A stretch of 64,000 nt of DNA from contig CM020618.1 of assembly GCA_009829735.1 (NCBI GenBank), positions 20,569,346 to 20,633,345 of the forward strand, written 5' to 3'. The DNA comes from Pyropia yezoensis (lineage: Eukaryota > Rhodophyta > Bangiophyceae > Bangiales > Bangiaceae). Each line of letters begins with the position of its first letter. The stretch's first letter is position 1. The translations under genes were made by a program, and so were the position numbers. Below, piece after piece: positions 40,274 through 49,613 of the stretch. The notes beneath the pieces were generated by a model. The model ran no database searches. It saw nothing but the letters and a program-made list of their open reading frames with translations, and had not been told where the DNA came from.

Positions 40274-42354
40274 GTGATTTGTGTGCCTTTTGGGCACCGG
40301 AACCCGTCGGCTCGGTGTGCAGCACCCCCTTGGACGCGGTGTTTATTGGCCGCTGCGAGGGCAAGGAGGGGCAACCCGACGGGGGGGTTCGTGGCCCACC
40401 GCCCGCGGGGGCAGGCCAGTGGTCGGTGGACAAGACGCCTGGCCCGGGGCTGGACGAGGGGGACGATGACGCCGGCACGGCGCGCCACGGTGGCGCATCC
40501 GGTCCCCCCCGGCGGTGGTGGTTCGCGGTGCGTCGTTCAGACGTGCAGCGGATGCTCCATCGCCGGACGGCAAATGTGGTCGTCACCCTGTCTCATAGTG
40601 TCCTGTCGGACAGCCGCGAGTTTGGCGGCCCCGGCCACTGGGACATTTTTCCGCCAGTCATGCGGAGGGCGCTCGCCACCCACGCAACGCCTCCGCACGG
40701 GGGACAGCAGGTGGTACCTGTACCTGCACCGGGGCCTCCCCCCCTGCAGAGTGCTCCTTCACGCTACGCCCACCTGGACGTGTTCCAGTGGCGCGCAGTC
40801 GATTGCATGCGCCGGGAGCTGTTGTCGGACGAGTGTGACGTGCAGCTGGTGACGGGCCCCCCCGGGACGGGCAAGACACGCGCCATTGTCCCCATGGTGG
40901 ACATGGTACTTGGGACCCTGCCAGACGGGCGGGTGCTGCTGACGTCGCGCACCAACACGGCGTGCGACGAGCTGTTGGACGCAGTGCGCGAGTTGTTCTG
41001 TCCGTCGGGGGCTGCCAGTCGACACGGCGTCGCGGAACCCGATGCCGTGACGCTCCTCCGTGTGGGTGAACCCCCTCCGGATGGCCACCGTGCCAGGACA
41101 ACGCACATTGATGCCGTGGTGGACGAGCGCCTTCCTGTCGCCTACCCGTCCGTGACAGCCGCGGTGGAACGCGCACGGGCACGGGTGGCCGATGTGGGCG
41201 GTCGTGTGGATCGTTCCCGCGCCCAGGGTGCAGAGCCGGGCGCAGGTGGGTCACACAACCTCCTCGAGGAATGTGCCGATGCGGAGCAAGCCCTGGAGGC
41301 TGCCTTGCGTCGCCAGCAGCGTGCGGAACGGGAGCTCTGCAAGCGGATCGTGGGCGGCGCGTCCGTCATTGTCACAACGACGTCAACGTCGACGGGGGGG
41401 CTCGTGGGGGGTCAAGGCTTTGACGCCATTATCATTGACGAGGGTGCGGCAACAAGCGTCCCTGCGTCTGTCGCTGCCATTGTTCGCGCCAAGCGAGCAG
41501 GGCGTGCGGGTGGCTCGTCAGACGAAGAAGAGGACGGCCATCCGGCAGAGCGGACCAAGTGCATTGTCCTTGTTGGCGACAATGCCCAGCTGAGGCCGAG
41601 CGCCTGTATGGAGTAGAGAGGCGAGACACGGCCGATGGCATCCAGCGTTCTTGAGCGGCTCGCCAGGTTTCAGTCCGCTTGCGTCACCCTCTCCGCGCAG
41701 TACCGCATGCGGCCGCTGTTATGGTCCCTCCTCCGACAAGTCTTTTACCGGCACATTGGCATATGGTCGGACGGGCGCGGGCCCAAGACCCGCCTTGAGG
41801 AGGGGTTTGGAACACCCGCGTGGCTAAACCATCCGGGACAGCCTATTCGCTTTGGAGGGCTTCAAATGACAGACACTTCCCGCCTGCCGGCCGACGATCG
41901 CGCGCACAATTCGGGTTCCACCACCCCCAACAACAAGAGCCTGATAAACGTTGCAGAGCTTCGGTTTGACGAGATGGCTCTTACGGATCTACTGCTGGCG
42001 TGGGCGGCGTCCAGCGGGGCTACCGAGCTGAAGGTGATGCTCATCACCCCCTACACTGCGCAGCGGAACAAGCTGAATGAAGTGGTGCAGTCGGTGAGGG
42101 ACAGCAGGCGGCTGCCCCGCAGACCATGTGCGGACGTCAGGGTGTCCACCGTGGATGGCTGCCAAGGCGCTTCTGTGGACTATGTCATACTCTCCCTCGT
42201 GCGGTCAGAGCCTGGGGCGCCACCCGGCGGGAACACCGACTTTTTGTCCGACGAGCGGCGCGTGAACGTCATGATGTCGCGGGCACAGAGCCATCTCCAC
42301 GTCATTGGAGACATGGACTACCTTTCAAGCTCTGGAGGTGTGTGGAAGAGCTGA
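40274..42354 (+). pseudogene. SF1 helicase core (Sen1/UPF1-like), one in-frame TAG
   Basis: All core motifs of UPF1-like superfamily-1 helicases appear in order in one frame: a Q-like segment (DVFQWRAVDCMRREL), Walker A GPPGTGKT (40855-40878), motif Ia (LTSRTNTACDELLDAV), Walker B IIIDEGA (41428-41448), motif III GDNAQLRP (41575-41598), motif IV QYRMRP (41698-41715), motif V VDGCQG (42151-42168) and motif VI RRVNVMMSRAQ (42256-42288). Such enzymes unwind RNA or RNA-DNA using ATP. The frame is stopped by a single TAG at 41614-41616 between motifs III and IV and continues in the same frame after it (SSVLERLARF), as in related helicases. It is either a nonsense mutation, readthrough, or a very short GT-AG intron (41613-41666, 54 bp, in frame). 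Without readthrough or splicing the product lacks motifs IV-VI. Confidence 0.8.
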
Positions 42355-42453
42355 TGGGAAAACGTCCGCCGTAGGTGGAGGCAGCCAGATCTACCGGGCC
42401 GCGAGCACGTCGACATTGTGGCTCCCGACAGGATGTACTAGTCGGGAGTATAA

Positions 42454-42490
<37 letters not shown>
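42454..42490 (+). repeat. Poly(G) tract, 37 nt
   Basis: Longest homopolymer in the window, directly after TATAA (42449-42453) and ~100 bp past the helicase stop. Confidence 0.9.
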
Positions 42491-42491
<1 letters not shown>

Positions 42492-42727
42492 AGGGGGGGT
42501 GGGACTGTACGGCACCCTCGCTTTTTTATGCTTTCAAGGTGTCGCTTTTCATGTGGTAGGCGGTTGTTCCCCAGTGCTGTTCCCAACTGCTGTCGTTGAT
42601 GTTTTGAGTTGCGTGACCAGTTGGACAAAGGCTCATATGGCAAGGTCTTGCCCAAGTGCCACAGCACCGTCCGTGTTTGTGAGCCCACAGCTCGGCGCCC
42701 AGGACTCCGCCGTGGTCGGCAGGCACC

Positions 42728-43297
42728 ATGGCGGGCTCATCGCGTCGCCCTTCGTCCGACGGTGAGCGCACGGGGTCATCACTGCCCTTTTCCAACAGAA
42801 GAGGTCCTTCCGGGCCATCGGTATGGATTTGGGGCGCTCCAAGAGCACCATCGCCTACGCAGCTATGGGCCACCCGCACGGAGTCCGCCCGCGCCAGGGT
42901 GGACAAGCGCGGTCGCCCCAAGGTTTTGACGGACCGTGAGCTCTGTAACCTCAAGCGGGCGCTTGACACCGACGGGTTTTCCTCTGTGGCATCCCTGAAG
43001 GAGATGGTGAATAACACGCGCACCCAAGCGACCGGAGGGCCCGAGAAGGGACCATTGTCAGTCTCCGCTGTCCGCAGGGCCGTCCGGAGCTTGGGTTTTC
43101 ACTCCAGGGTAGCGGCCAAGAATCCCTTCCTGTCTGCCAAGAACGTCGCCAAGCGCCTTGTGTGGGCCACAGCGCACCGCGGCTGGATGGCTCTGCGCGA
43201 CCGGTGGGACGCCATTCCTGCTTCGTTTTTCAAGTCTCTCGTGGAGTCGATGCCCTGTCGTGAGGGAGGTGTGATAGCCGCTGCGCAGCGGATGTGA
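42728..43297 (+). pseudogene. Tc1/mariner transposase relic: DNA-binding part fused to the extreme C-terminus
   Basis: Starts MAGSSRRPSSDGER, typical of Tc1-like proteins. The first helix-turn-helix is readable only in the +1-shifted frame between ~42768 and ~42890 (KRSFRAIGMDLGRSKSTIAY), so two compensating indels are implied. Back in the main frame comes the GRPKVLTDREL linker and second HTH (LSVSAVRRAVRSLGFHSRVA, then KRLVWATAHRGW). Instead of the catalytic DDE domain, the sequence jumps straight to the family's C-terminal signature (RWDAIPASFFKSLVESMP). The whole catalytic core, about 170-200 residues, is deleted. Could at most bind DNA. Terminal inverted repeats were not identified. Confidence 0.8.
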
Positions 43298-43998
43298 AAC
43301 CGTGTATCTTATTTTCCGTGCATCGCGCCCGAACAGGCGGGCACGGGATTGCAGGGGGGCGCCCAGGGGCCCCGTAAAGCCCGATTTCCGCGTGCAAGAG
43401 CGCGCACGGCCGCGTTAGGACCGTGCTTCCTACTCTTTTTTTTCTCTCTCCTCGACGACCGTCATCAGGACGGCAAGGCCAACATTCTCACGGCCTGTGT
43501 CCGTCTCGCCGGAGGGGCGTGCCGCGGGGCGCACAACAAGGCGAGCGTGACCCGAGAGTACGTGTCTGTGCAGCAATATCCACGTTTCATGACGTGCCCG
43601 AATGGTGTCAGTCGCTGGTGCTGCACTGCTGAACTGCTGTGCAGGCTTCCTCACGTGAACGCGTAATGCAATGCATGCGACGGGCACGGCATTCACGTGT
43701 TTCTGAATGCTGCTGCAGGCACGGTGTTTTGCGCGACCACGGCCGCACTTTAAATTGTGCATGCCCTGCAGCGTTTTTTTGATTCCAAGGCGTGCACCGC
43801 TGACAATGTAAAATTTTACAGCTTGCAGAAGCGGCGACGCCCGGGCCCGCGGGGCCTGCAAACAGGCATTTGACAGTGCGCGCACGTGCCGGCACGGAGA
43901 AAAAGATGCACGGTTTAAGACCCGCTGCGCTGGGGGTGCTAGCACCAAGTATTGACCAGCCCAGGGCCTGGATTTGATGGGTGGCCTGTTGTCAAGTC

Positions 43999-44012
43999 GA
44001 TCCGTACGGATC
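43999..44012. repeat. 14-bp perfect palindrome with neighbouring half copy
   Basis: GATCCGTACGGATC at 43999-44012. CCGTACGGAT recurs at about 44023, followed by a duplicated GGATAATATTG. Could be a binding site or a transposon end; nothing further supports either. Confidence 0.5.
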
Positions 44013-44820
44013 TAATTTTTCGCCGTACGGATAATATTGGGATAATATTGGGTACCGACTGTACGTAACGCTCTTCGGATCTTTGTCGACATTGTTCGCC
44101 AGAGCTGACGTCTCGCGTTTAGTGCATAACGGAAGGAGTTGGGCGGTCACATAGTTGTTCTTTTGTCTGGGCGCGTGAATTAGTGTTTTTCGATTGCGTC
44201 ATGGTGGGGGGGAAACCATAAAGAGAGGGCGACGGGCGGGGGAGGGGGGGCGAATTGAGTTTCAAATTCTGAGGAGCCCGACCACCGGCTGACACCGACG
44301 CGGATCGAACGGGAGGGGAGGGGATTTGGGCGGCTGCGCGAGATGATGTTCAATTGGACGGTGACGGGGGTGTCCGGGGATGGGTGCTCTCATCCGTCGG
44401 CCGCACGTTCAGCCACATGCAGGTCCGGTCAGTCGCTTCCCTCGGCGACCCCGGGTCTGACGAGAGCCGTAGGTCCACGCGGCCCGCGCGGTGTCGTGTG
44501 CTGGTGACAGGCCATTTGGAGGCACCGCGCGGTGAGCTCGCAGCATGGCAATGCCGTCTGTGGCGGTGGGTTTGAGGTACACGACTGCCCCCCCTCCCCC
44601 CCCACCAAGACGTCCAGGATGACATTTTTCCCAAACGGTGCTCGAAGTGCATTGCAAAAGGACGGGGCCTGCCGGAAGCACCAAAATGCTGGGTGCCCGT
44701 GTCCCAACACGCCGCTCCACATGCACCGTGGCGAGCAGGCAGTGCCGAGGGTGGGTTCAATTGCAGTGTTGTTATTGCCCCGCAGCACGGTGGCGGTCAC
44801 TCTCCCAATACGTGCCGTCG

Positions 44821-44823
<3 letters not shown>

Positions 44824-44856
<33 letters not shown>
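44824..44856 (+). repeat. Poly(G) tract, 33 nt
   Basis: Uninterrupted G run upstream of the Fanzor gene. Confidence 0.9.
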
Positions 44857-45572
44857 CGGAGGGGCGCTCGCTCGCCATGGTTGGGCGAGCCGCACGGATG
44901 CTGGCGTGTCAGTCGGCTCAACTGCCGCAGTGCATGCGGTGCACTCCGTCCCGCACCCGCCGTCGTGCTACTGGCGGCTGCCATGAGTACAGCGTCTGTG
45001 CGCGGTCTGCAATCGGGCCGCCAACCCCATCACCACCACCGCCGCCGCCACACCACCACCGCCAGCCCCACCACCGCCACCGCGAGCCCCTCCACCACCA
45101 CCGCCACCGCGCCACAGGACACTCTCACGGCAGCCACCGTCGGCCACGGGTGCCTCGGAGATGAGAAGGATCTTTCATATCCGGGGCGGCGAGCTAAGGC
45201 CACGCGACAGCCCACAGGGGCACCTGGCGGTGCGAGCATCCTCAGCTCTGCCCCCTGCCCGGCAGTGGTCGATGACCCACAACGACCGACGGCAGCCTGT
45301 TCTGGCAGAGTTGCTTGCTGCACGACGACGGTGTACGCTCACGTACCGAGGGGGCGAGAAGCAGCGTCGGTTGGGGGGTGGCGGGGGGCGGGCGGCGGGG
45401 GGGGGGCGGCGGGGGGGGGAGGGGGGGGCGGGGGGGGGGGGCAGGGGGGAGGGGGTGGGGGAGGACCTGGACCGCCGGCCTCCTGACGGCCCGTGTAGCC
45501 CATCGCCAGCGTCTACAGCACGCGTACGGCATCGAGTGAGGACCCCGACCCGGATGGTGCCTTGCCAGACGA

Positions 45573-45578
45573 TAAATA
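45573..45578 (+). promoter_or_regulatory. Candidate TATA-like element of the Fanzor gene
   Basis: GATAAATAGG about 170 bp upstream of the chosen ATG. Position is plausible; no other support. Confidence 0.25.
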
Positions 45579-45700
45579 GGGCGGTAGGTGGTGCCCCGTG
45601 GTTCCCCATCTTTGCCGACCCCATCAGCCACCGTCGACAATCCCACCCACCCACCCTCCTCACAGTCGTTCCCACACACCCAACCCGCTCATCCGCCTCC

Positions 45701-45701
<1 letters not shown>

Positions 45702-45732
<31 letters not shown>
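45702..45732 (+). repeat. Poly(C) tract, 31 nt, just upstream of the Fanzor ATG
   Basis: Uninterrupted C run ending 14 bases before ATG 45747. If transcribed it would be a poly(C) leader; if the frame were started upstream it would be poly-Pro. Confidence 0.9.
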
Positions 45733-45733
<1 letters not shown>

Positions 45734-45746
45734 CCCCGGATTCACG

Positions 45747-48700
45747 ATGAACGAAGAAGACGACGGCAGCGACCAAGACATTGGCGTCGACGGGCTGGAC
45801 GGCGACACCACCTCAGACGAGGAGTGGGACCCGGCACAAGAGCAGGCGTACGTTCAAGACGCACGCAACGTGGTGACGCTCAAGCGGGCGGTGCTCGCCG
45901 CCAACCTGAGCCGCCTGCAGGGCGTGTCTGCACCCCCGGGGGGCGACGCGGCCTCGTCGGCCGACTGGTCTGCCGCCGTCGCGCAGTTGCAGCAGGCGGC
46001 CAAGGATGAGGAGGCGGCGGGCCCCCTCGACGGCGCCGGCGAAGACCTCGTCGCGGCCATCACAGGCACAGCACAGGCGGTCAGCGTGTACTGTGGTGGT
46101 CGGGCGGCGGCAAGCGAGGCCGAGGTGGAGCTCGCCGCACGCGCCAAGACGGCCGCTGGGCTGATTGGCGTGGCCGCCGCGGGCTTGCCCCGGCGCGAGG
46201 CTGCCACTGACGCACCGCCCGCCCGCAAGGGGCGGACGCAAAAGTGTAGCGGATGTGGCCAGCCCGGGCACAAGGTCACCTCTTGCAAGGCCCCGGCTGG
46301 TGCAGGGCCGGCGGCCGCTGCCGCCGCCGCCGCCGTCGTCCCGGCGGCGGCTGCGGCGGCCGCGTCCAAGTGTCGCGACTGCCTGGGAGGGGGCCACAGC
46401 AGCGGGGACGCCGCCTGCCCGGTGCAGCGGCACTGTGGGGGCGTGCCAGCGGCCTACGACCGCGGCGTCGACCCCGACTGCAAGGACCCGCCTCAGAGCA
46501 CTGGACGGCAGACGCGGGCGTGTACCGCGCCGGTGGGCGTCCTCGCGAGGGCGGTGTTTGAGGACGACAAGGACGACGCCGACACGCCCGCGGCGGTGGA
46601 GACGGCGCTGCAAGCAGAGCTGGAGGACCTCTCTGGGGCGGCTACCAAGCTCCGCTTCCTCATGCCCCGCGTCCTCGACGTCGCATTGCGGCGCCTGGTG
46701 TCGACCGTCGCGGACGCAGCCGCCGACGACGCCGACTGGACGGGGGCCGTGCCCGCGAACTGGGCGCCCGTCTGGCTGTGGTTGGCCTACGCCTGCGGCT
46801 GCGAAGGTGTGTCTGGCAGTCCCCTGCAGGCGGGCACCGTGTGTGCGGGGTGTGGCAAGGGGCGGGCCAACACGCGGATGGCGCGCGCCCGCTCTGTGGT
46901 GACGACAAGCCACCCGCTGCTGGCGGAGGCGCTCTCCTACGCCCTCACGCAGGTGATGGCCGTCACGGCAGCTGCGTGCGACCGGTATCTTCCGGCGAGC
47001 AACAACACGGAACGATGGGAGCCCGTCGCCAACATCGTGGCCACCCACGCCGGGCGGTGTGTGGACGCGGCGTGTCGCAAGCTGGGCGCCAAGGCGGCCA
47101 AGGACGCGCTGGCCACCTGCCTTGCTGCCACGGCTGCTCCAGCGGGCGGCTCTGCCTGGGACACGGAGCGGCGGCTGACGCGGTGGGCGGCCGCGCGCAT
47201 CCGAGCGGGTACCGCGGACAAGGCAGCGCCGGGCCGGCGGGGCCTCGACGGCGTCCCCCAGCACCTGGTCCAGGCGCTGGCGCAACGGGTGGCCGTCATG
47301 CGGGCGGCCATGCCACCCTCTGTGGCGGGCCTCTTTCCAGCAACGCCTATGAAGAAGCGCCGCTGGTGGGCGTACGTGCCGTATCTCCTTCACGTCCTGA
47401 ATTTGGGTGTGGAGAGCCCGTACGCCCTCATCCCTGGCGCCCGAGCGGTGCTTAACGTTCACGGCACGCTGGTGCCGGACAGGATGCTCGCCCTGTTGGG
47501 GGCAGTTTCGGCTGCCACTGGCGTGGGGGTGCGTGGCCACCCCAGTCCTCGGGCGTGGCCAGAGCTGCGAACGGGCGGTGCAGCGGTGCTGGCCGCCATG
47601 GCTGGTGTCGGTGGCCGCGCCAACCGGGCATCCTCCCAGCTGTCTACTGACGGCGTGGCGGTGACGTTTTTTCTGTCTCGACCCGACACGGCCGCAGAGG
47701 CCGAGGCGCGGGCGGTGGCCTGGGCCAAGAAGCTGGACGGCGGTGGACGTGCACGGGACCGCAGCGTCCAAGGCTTTGCGTCCCGGGTGGGGGTACTGAC
47801 GCAGCTCGAGCGGGCTGGCTTGCCGTTGGCGCGCGTCCGGTGGCTCCAGATGGTCGGCGGAGACCCGGGACGGTCTGACGTACTGTCGGCAGCACCGGGT
47901 GAGCGCGTGGCGACGGCAGACCTCCCCGCCCGCCCCGTTGTAGCCGCGATGCGCGCCGCGTGGTCCCGCCACATGGGCTTGGACGCGCTCAACCGGGCGG
48001 CCGTGGCGCTCCTGCGTGGGGCGGGCGTCCAAGACGGGGTGGCGGCAGCCGCAACCACGCCCGGGGGCCACCTACCAAGGGGGTCTAGGAAGCGGGCGGC
48101 GGCGGGCGCCCCGGCTGCAGGGGCGGGAGCAGGGGGTGGCCGTTCCAAGCGACAAGCGCGGCGGTCGTCACCCGAGGGCAGCGACGATGATGCGGCGGCG
48201 GTGGCTCCGGCGGCGGCGGGTGGGACGATGCCCCCCAAGGCAAAGACCTACCAGACGGCGAGCCCCGGCGGTGGCCACGGGCGCGTGCGGCGTGGGCCGC
48301 AGGCGTCCATCCGACGGGCCCGCCGCACCCAGCTCGCCACCTCGGTGCGGCGTGTGCTGCGTCGCACGCGCCTGTCCCGGTGGACTGTGCCCCGTCACGA
48401 GGCGAAAAAGGTGGCACTGTGGCTGGTGGAGCCCACTGCCGCGGCGGGCAACAGTGCCAGCAGCACCACCCCAGACGCGCCGCTGCAGGACCGGGTGGAC
48501 GCGCTGCCCCGGCGCAAGGGGTGTCGTCGACTGGCACCCGTCCCCGGCCTTCGCTACAGCCTGAGTGCCGCACACTTTCGCGAGGCCAGCGGCGGTAACT
48601 TTCTGGCCCGTGCGTGGAAGCAGTGGCGGGCACTCAGCGGTACAGGGGCGGGACCGGTGGCGGCGGCGGTGGCGGGACTGGTGGCGGCGGCGGGTGACGG

Positions 48701-49613
48701 AGGCGGCGTCGCTGGCCACCTACCACCCGTCGACTTGGCAGCAGCACACGGCACGATGCGTACCGGCGACGACGGCAAGCACCTGCAGGCAACGCTCGAG
48801 TGGGCCGCCCGTCGCGACACGGCCGCGTACGGCCAGCGATTTGGCGCCCAAGCCACGCGACACCTGCAGGTGGCGCGCGTGCGCAAGGCCATCCAACGCG
48901 GCCGCTTTGCTGCCTCGGTGGCGCGGGACCTGACCGGCGGCCTCCTTGGCCAGGTCCGTGGCGGCGGCGCGGTCGTCGTGGCCATGGGCACCGCGCGCGT
49001 GCGCGGGGGGGACGCCTGGCTCCGCCGCCACCTCCGACGGCTGTGCTGGTTTGTCAACCAGGACGAGTTCAACACCAGCCAGGCGTGCTCCGAGTGTCAC
49101 GACAAGATGGTGCTCATTTACTCCACGGGCAACTCCCCCCCCAAGATTCCAAGAGAGCTGTATGGGCCGCCGGCCGGCCCTCTGCCGTCGACACGGCGTG
49201 TGCGGATGGCGGCTGGGTCGCGTCGGGGGCGACCAAAGCGGGCCCTCCCCTCTGCTACCCACGTGACGCGCCGAGGGCCAGACCCCGACGCCTACCGGGC
49301 GGCCGTCCGAGCCACTGCCCGTGCTGCTGCTGTGGCGCGGCGCGCGGCCGCGCTGGCCGTCTGTGCCGTCGAGGACCGCGCCGTCTATGCCGACCCGAGG
49401 CGGCTGAGCGAGTGGGCGGCCAAGGGCTGCTACACGTGCTCTCTCGCGGCCCCACAAGGCCCCGGTCATGCAGCGCCACACCCGCCCGTGATTCGCAATC
49501 GGGACCTCGTTGCGGCCCGCAACATTGCGTGGGTGGCCGTTCGTCGTCTCACGGGTACCAACGTGTGGCCTTTCAAGCGCCCGTTAGGTATGAGGTGGGT
49601 GTGGCAGTATTGA
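45747..49613 (+). CDS. Fanzor (eukaryotic TnpB-like RNA-guided nuclease), C-terminus altered by LTR insertion
   Basis: Start at ATG 45747 (MNEEDDGSDQD); 1288 codons, uninterrupted. The N-terminal acidic region is followed by a retroviral-type zinc knuckle (CSGCGQPGHKVTSC, Cys167-Cys180), a second knuckle-like motif (CRDCLGGGHSSGDAAC) and a long helical region. The Fanzor/TnpB nuclease half shows TDGVAVTFF (634-642), RuvC-I GGDPGRSDV (Asp706), the QDEFNTSQACSECH block (Glu1107, first zinc pair Cys1114/Cys1117), second zinc pair Cys1228/Cys1231 after a ~110-residue insertion, and RuvC-III NRDLVAARNIA (Asp1253). The strand that carries the catalytic Glu in bacterial TnpB (VVVAMG) has none, so Glu1107 is the likely substitute, as described for Fanzors. 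Native sequence ends at RPLGMRW; the last residues and stop come from the LTR starting at 49600. Fanzors are guided by an RNA usually encoded at the element's 3' side, which here is displaced. Confidence 0.88.
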   Translation: MNEEDDGSDQDIGVDGLDGDTTSDEEWDPAQEQAYVQDARNVVTLKRAVLAANLSRLQGVSAPPGGDAASSADWSAAVAQLQQAAKDEEAAGPLDGAGEDLVAAITGTAQAVSVYCGGRAAASEAEVELAARAKTAAGLIGVAAAGLPRREAATDAPPARKGRTQKCSGCGQPGHKVTSCKAPAGAGPAAAAAAAAVVPAAAAAAASKCRDCLGGGHSSGDAACPVQRHCGGVPAAYDRGVDPDCKDPPQSTGRQTRACTAPVGVLARAVFEDDKDDADTPAAVETALQAELEDLSGAATKLRFLMPRVLDVALRRLVSTVADAAADDADWTGAVPANWAPVWLWLAYACGCEGVSGSPLQAGTVCAGCGKGRANTRMARARSVVTTSHPLLAEALSYALTQVMAVTAAACDRYLPASNNTERWEPVANIVATHAGRCVDAACRKLGAKAAKDALATCLAATAAPAGGSAWDTERRLTRWAAARIRAGTADKAAPGRRGLDGVPQHLVQALAQRVAVMRAAMPPSVAGLFPATPMKKRRWWAYVPYLLHVLNLGVESPYALIPGARAVLNVHGTLVPDRMLALLGAVSAATGVGVRGHPSPRAWPELRTGGAAVLAAMAGVGGRANRASSQLSTDGVAVTFFLSRPDTAAEAEARAVAWAKKLDGGGRARDRSVQGFASRVGVLTQLERAGLPLARVRWLQMVGGDPGRSDVLSAAPGERVATADLPARPVVAAMRAAWSRHMGLDALNRAAVALLRGAGVQDGVAAAATTPGGHLPRGSRKRAAAGAPAAGAGAGGGRSKRQARRSSPEGSDDDAAAVAPAAAGGTMPPKAKTYQTASPGGGHGRVRRGPQASIRRARRTQLATSVRRVLRRTRLSRWTVPRHEAKKVALWLVEPTAAAGNSASSTTPDAPLQDRVDALPRRKGCRRLAPVPGLRYSLSAAHFREASGGNFLARAWKQWRALSGTGAGPVAAAVAGLVAAAGDGGGVAGHLPPVDLAAAHGTMRTGDDGKHLQATLEWAARRDTAAYGQRFGAQATRHLQVARVRKAIQRGRFAASVARDLTGGLLGQVRGGGAVVVAMGTARVRGGDAWLRRHLRRLCWFVNQDEFNTSQACSECHDKMVLIYSTGNSPPKIPRELYGPPAGPLPSTRRVRMAAGSRRGRPKRALPSATHVTRRGPDPDAYRAAVRATARAAAVARRAAALAVCAVEDRAVYADPRRLSEWAAKGCYTCSLAAPQGPGHAAPHPPVIRNRDLVAARNIAWVAVRRLTGTNVWPFKRPLGMRWVWQY

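Larger units (their letters stand above)
43298..45570. other. Intergenic region between the Tc1 relic and the Fanzor gene
   Basis: No convincing gene. 43900-44220 is notably AT-richer, with a palindrome and duplicated GGATAATATT. 44350-45160 has open frames on both strands without recognisable motifs. 45030-45115 is an imperfect CCACCGCCA microsatellite and 45370-45460 is G-rich. Confidence 0.45.

Noticed and set aside
45813..48071. 752-codon minus-strand frame opposite the Fanzor gene
   Set aside because: Arg/His/Pro-rich translation without motifs; explained as antisense of a GC-rich coding sequence.
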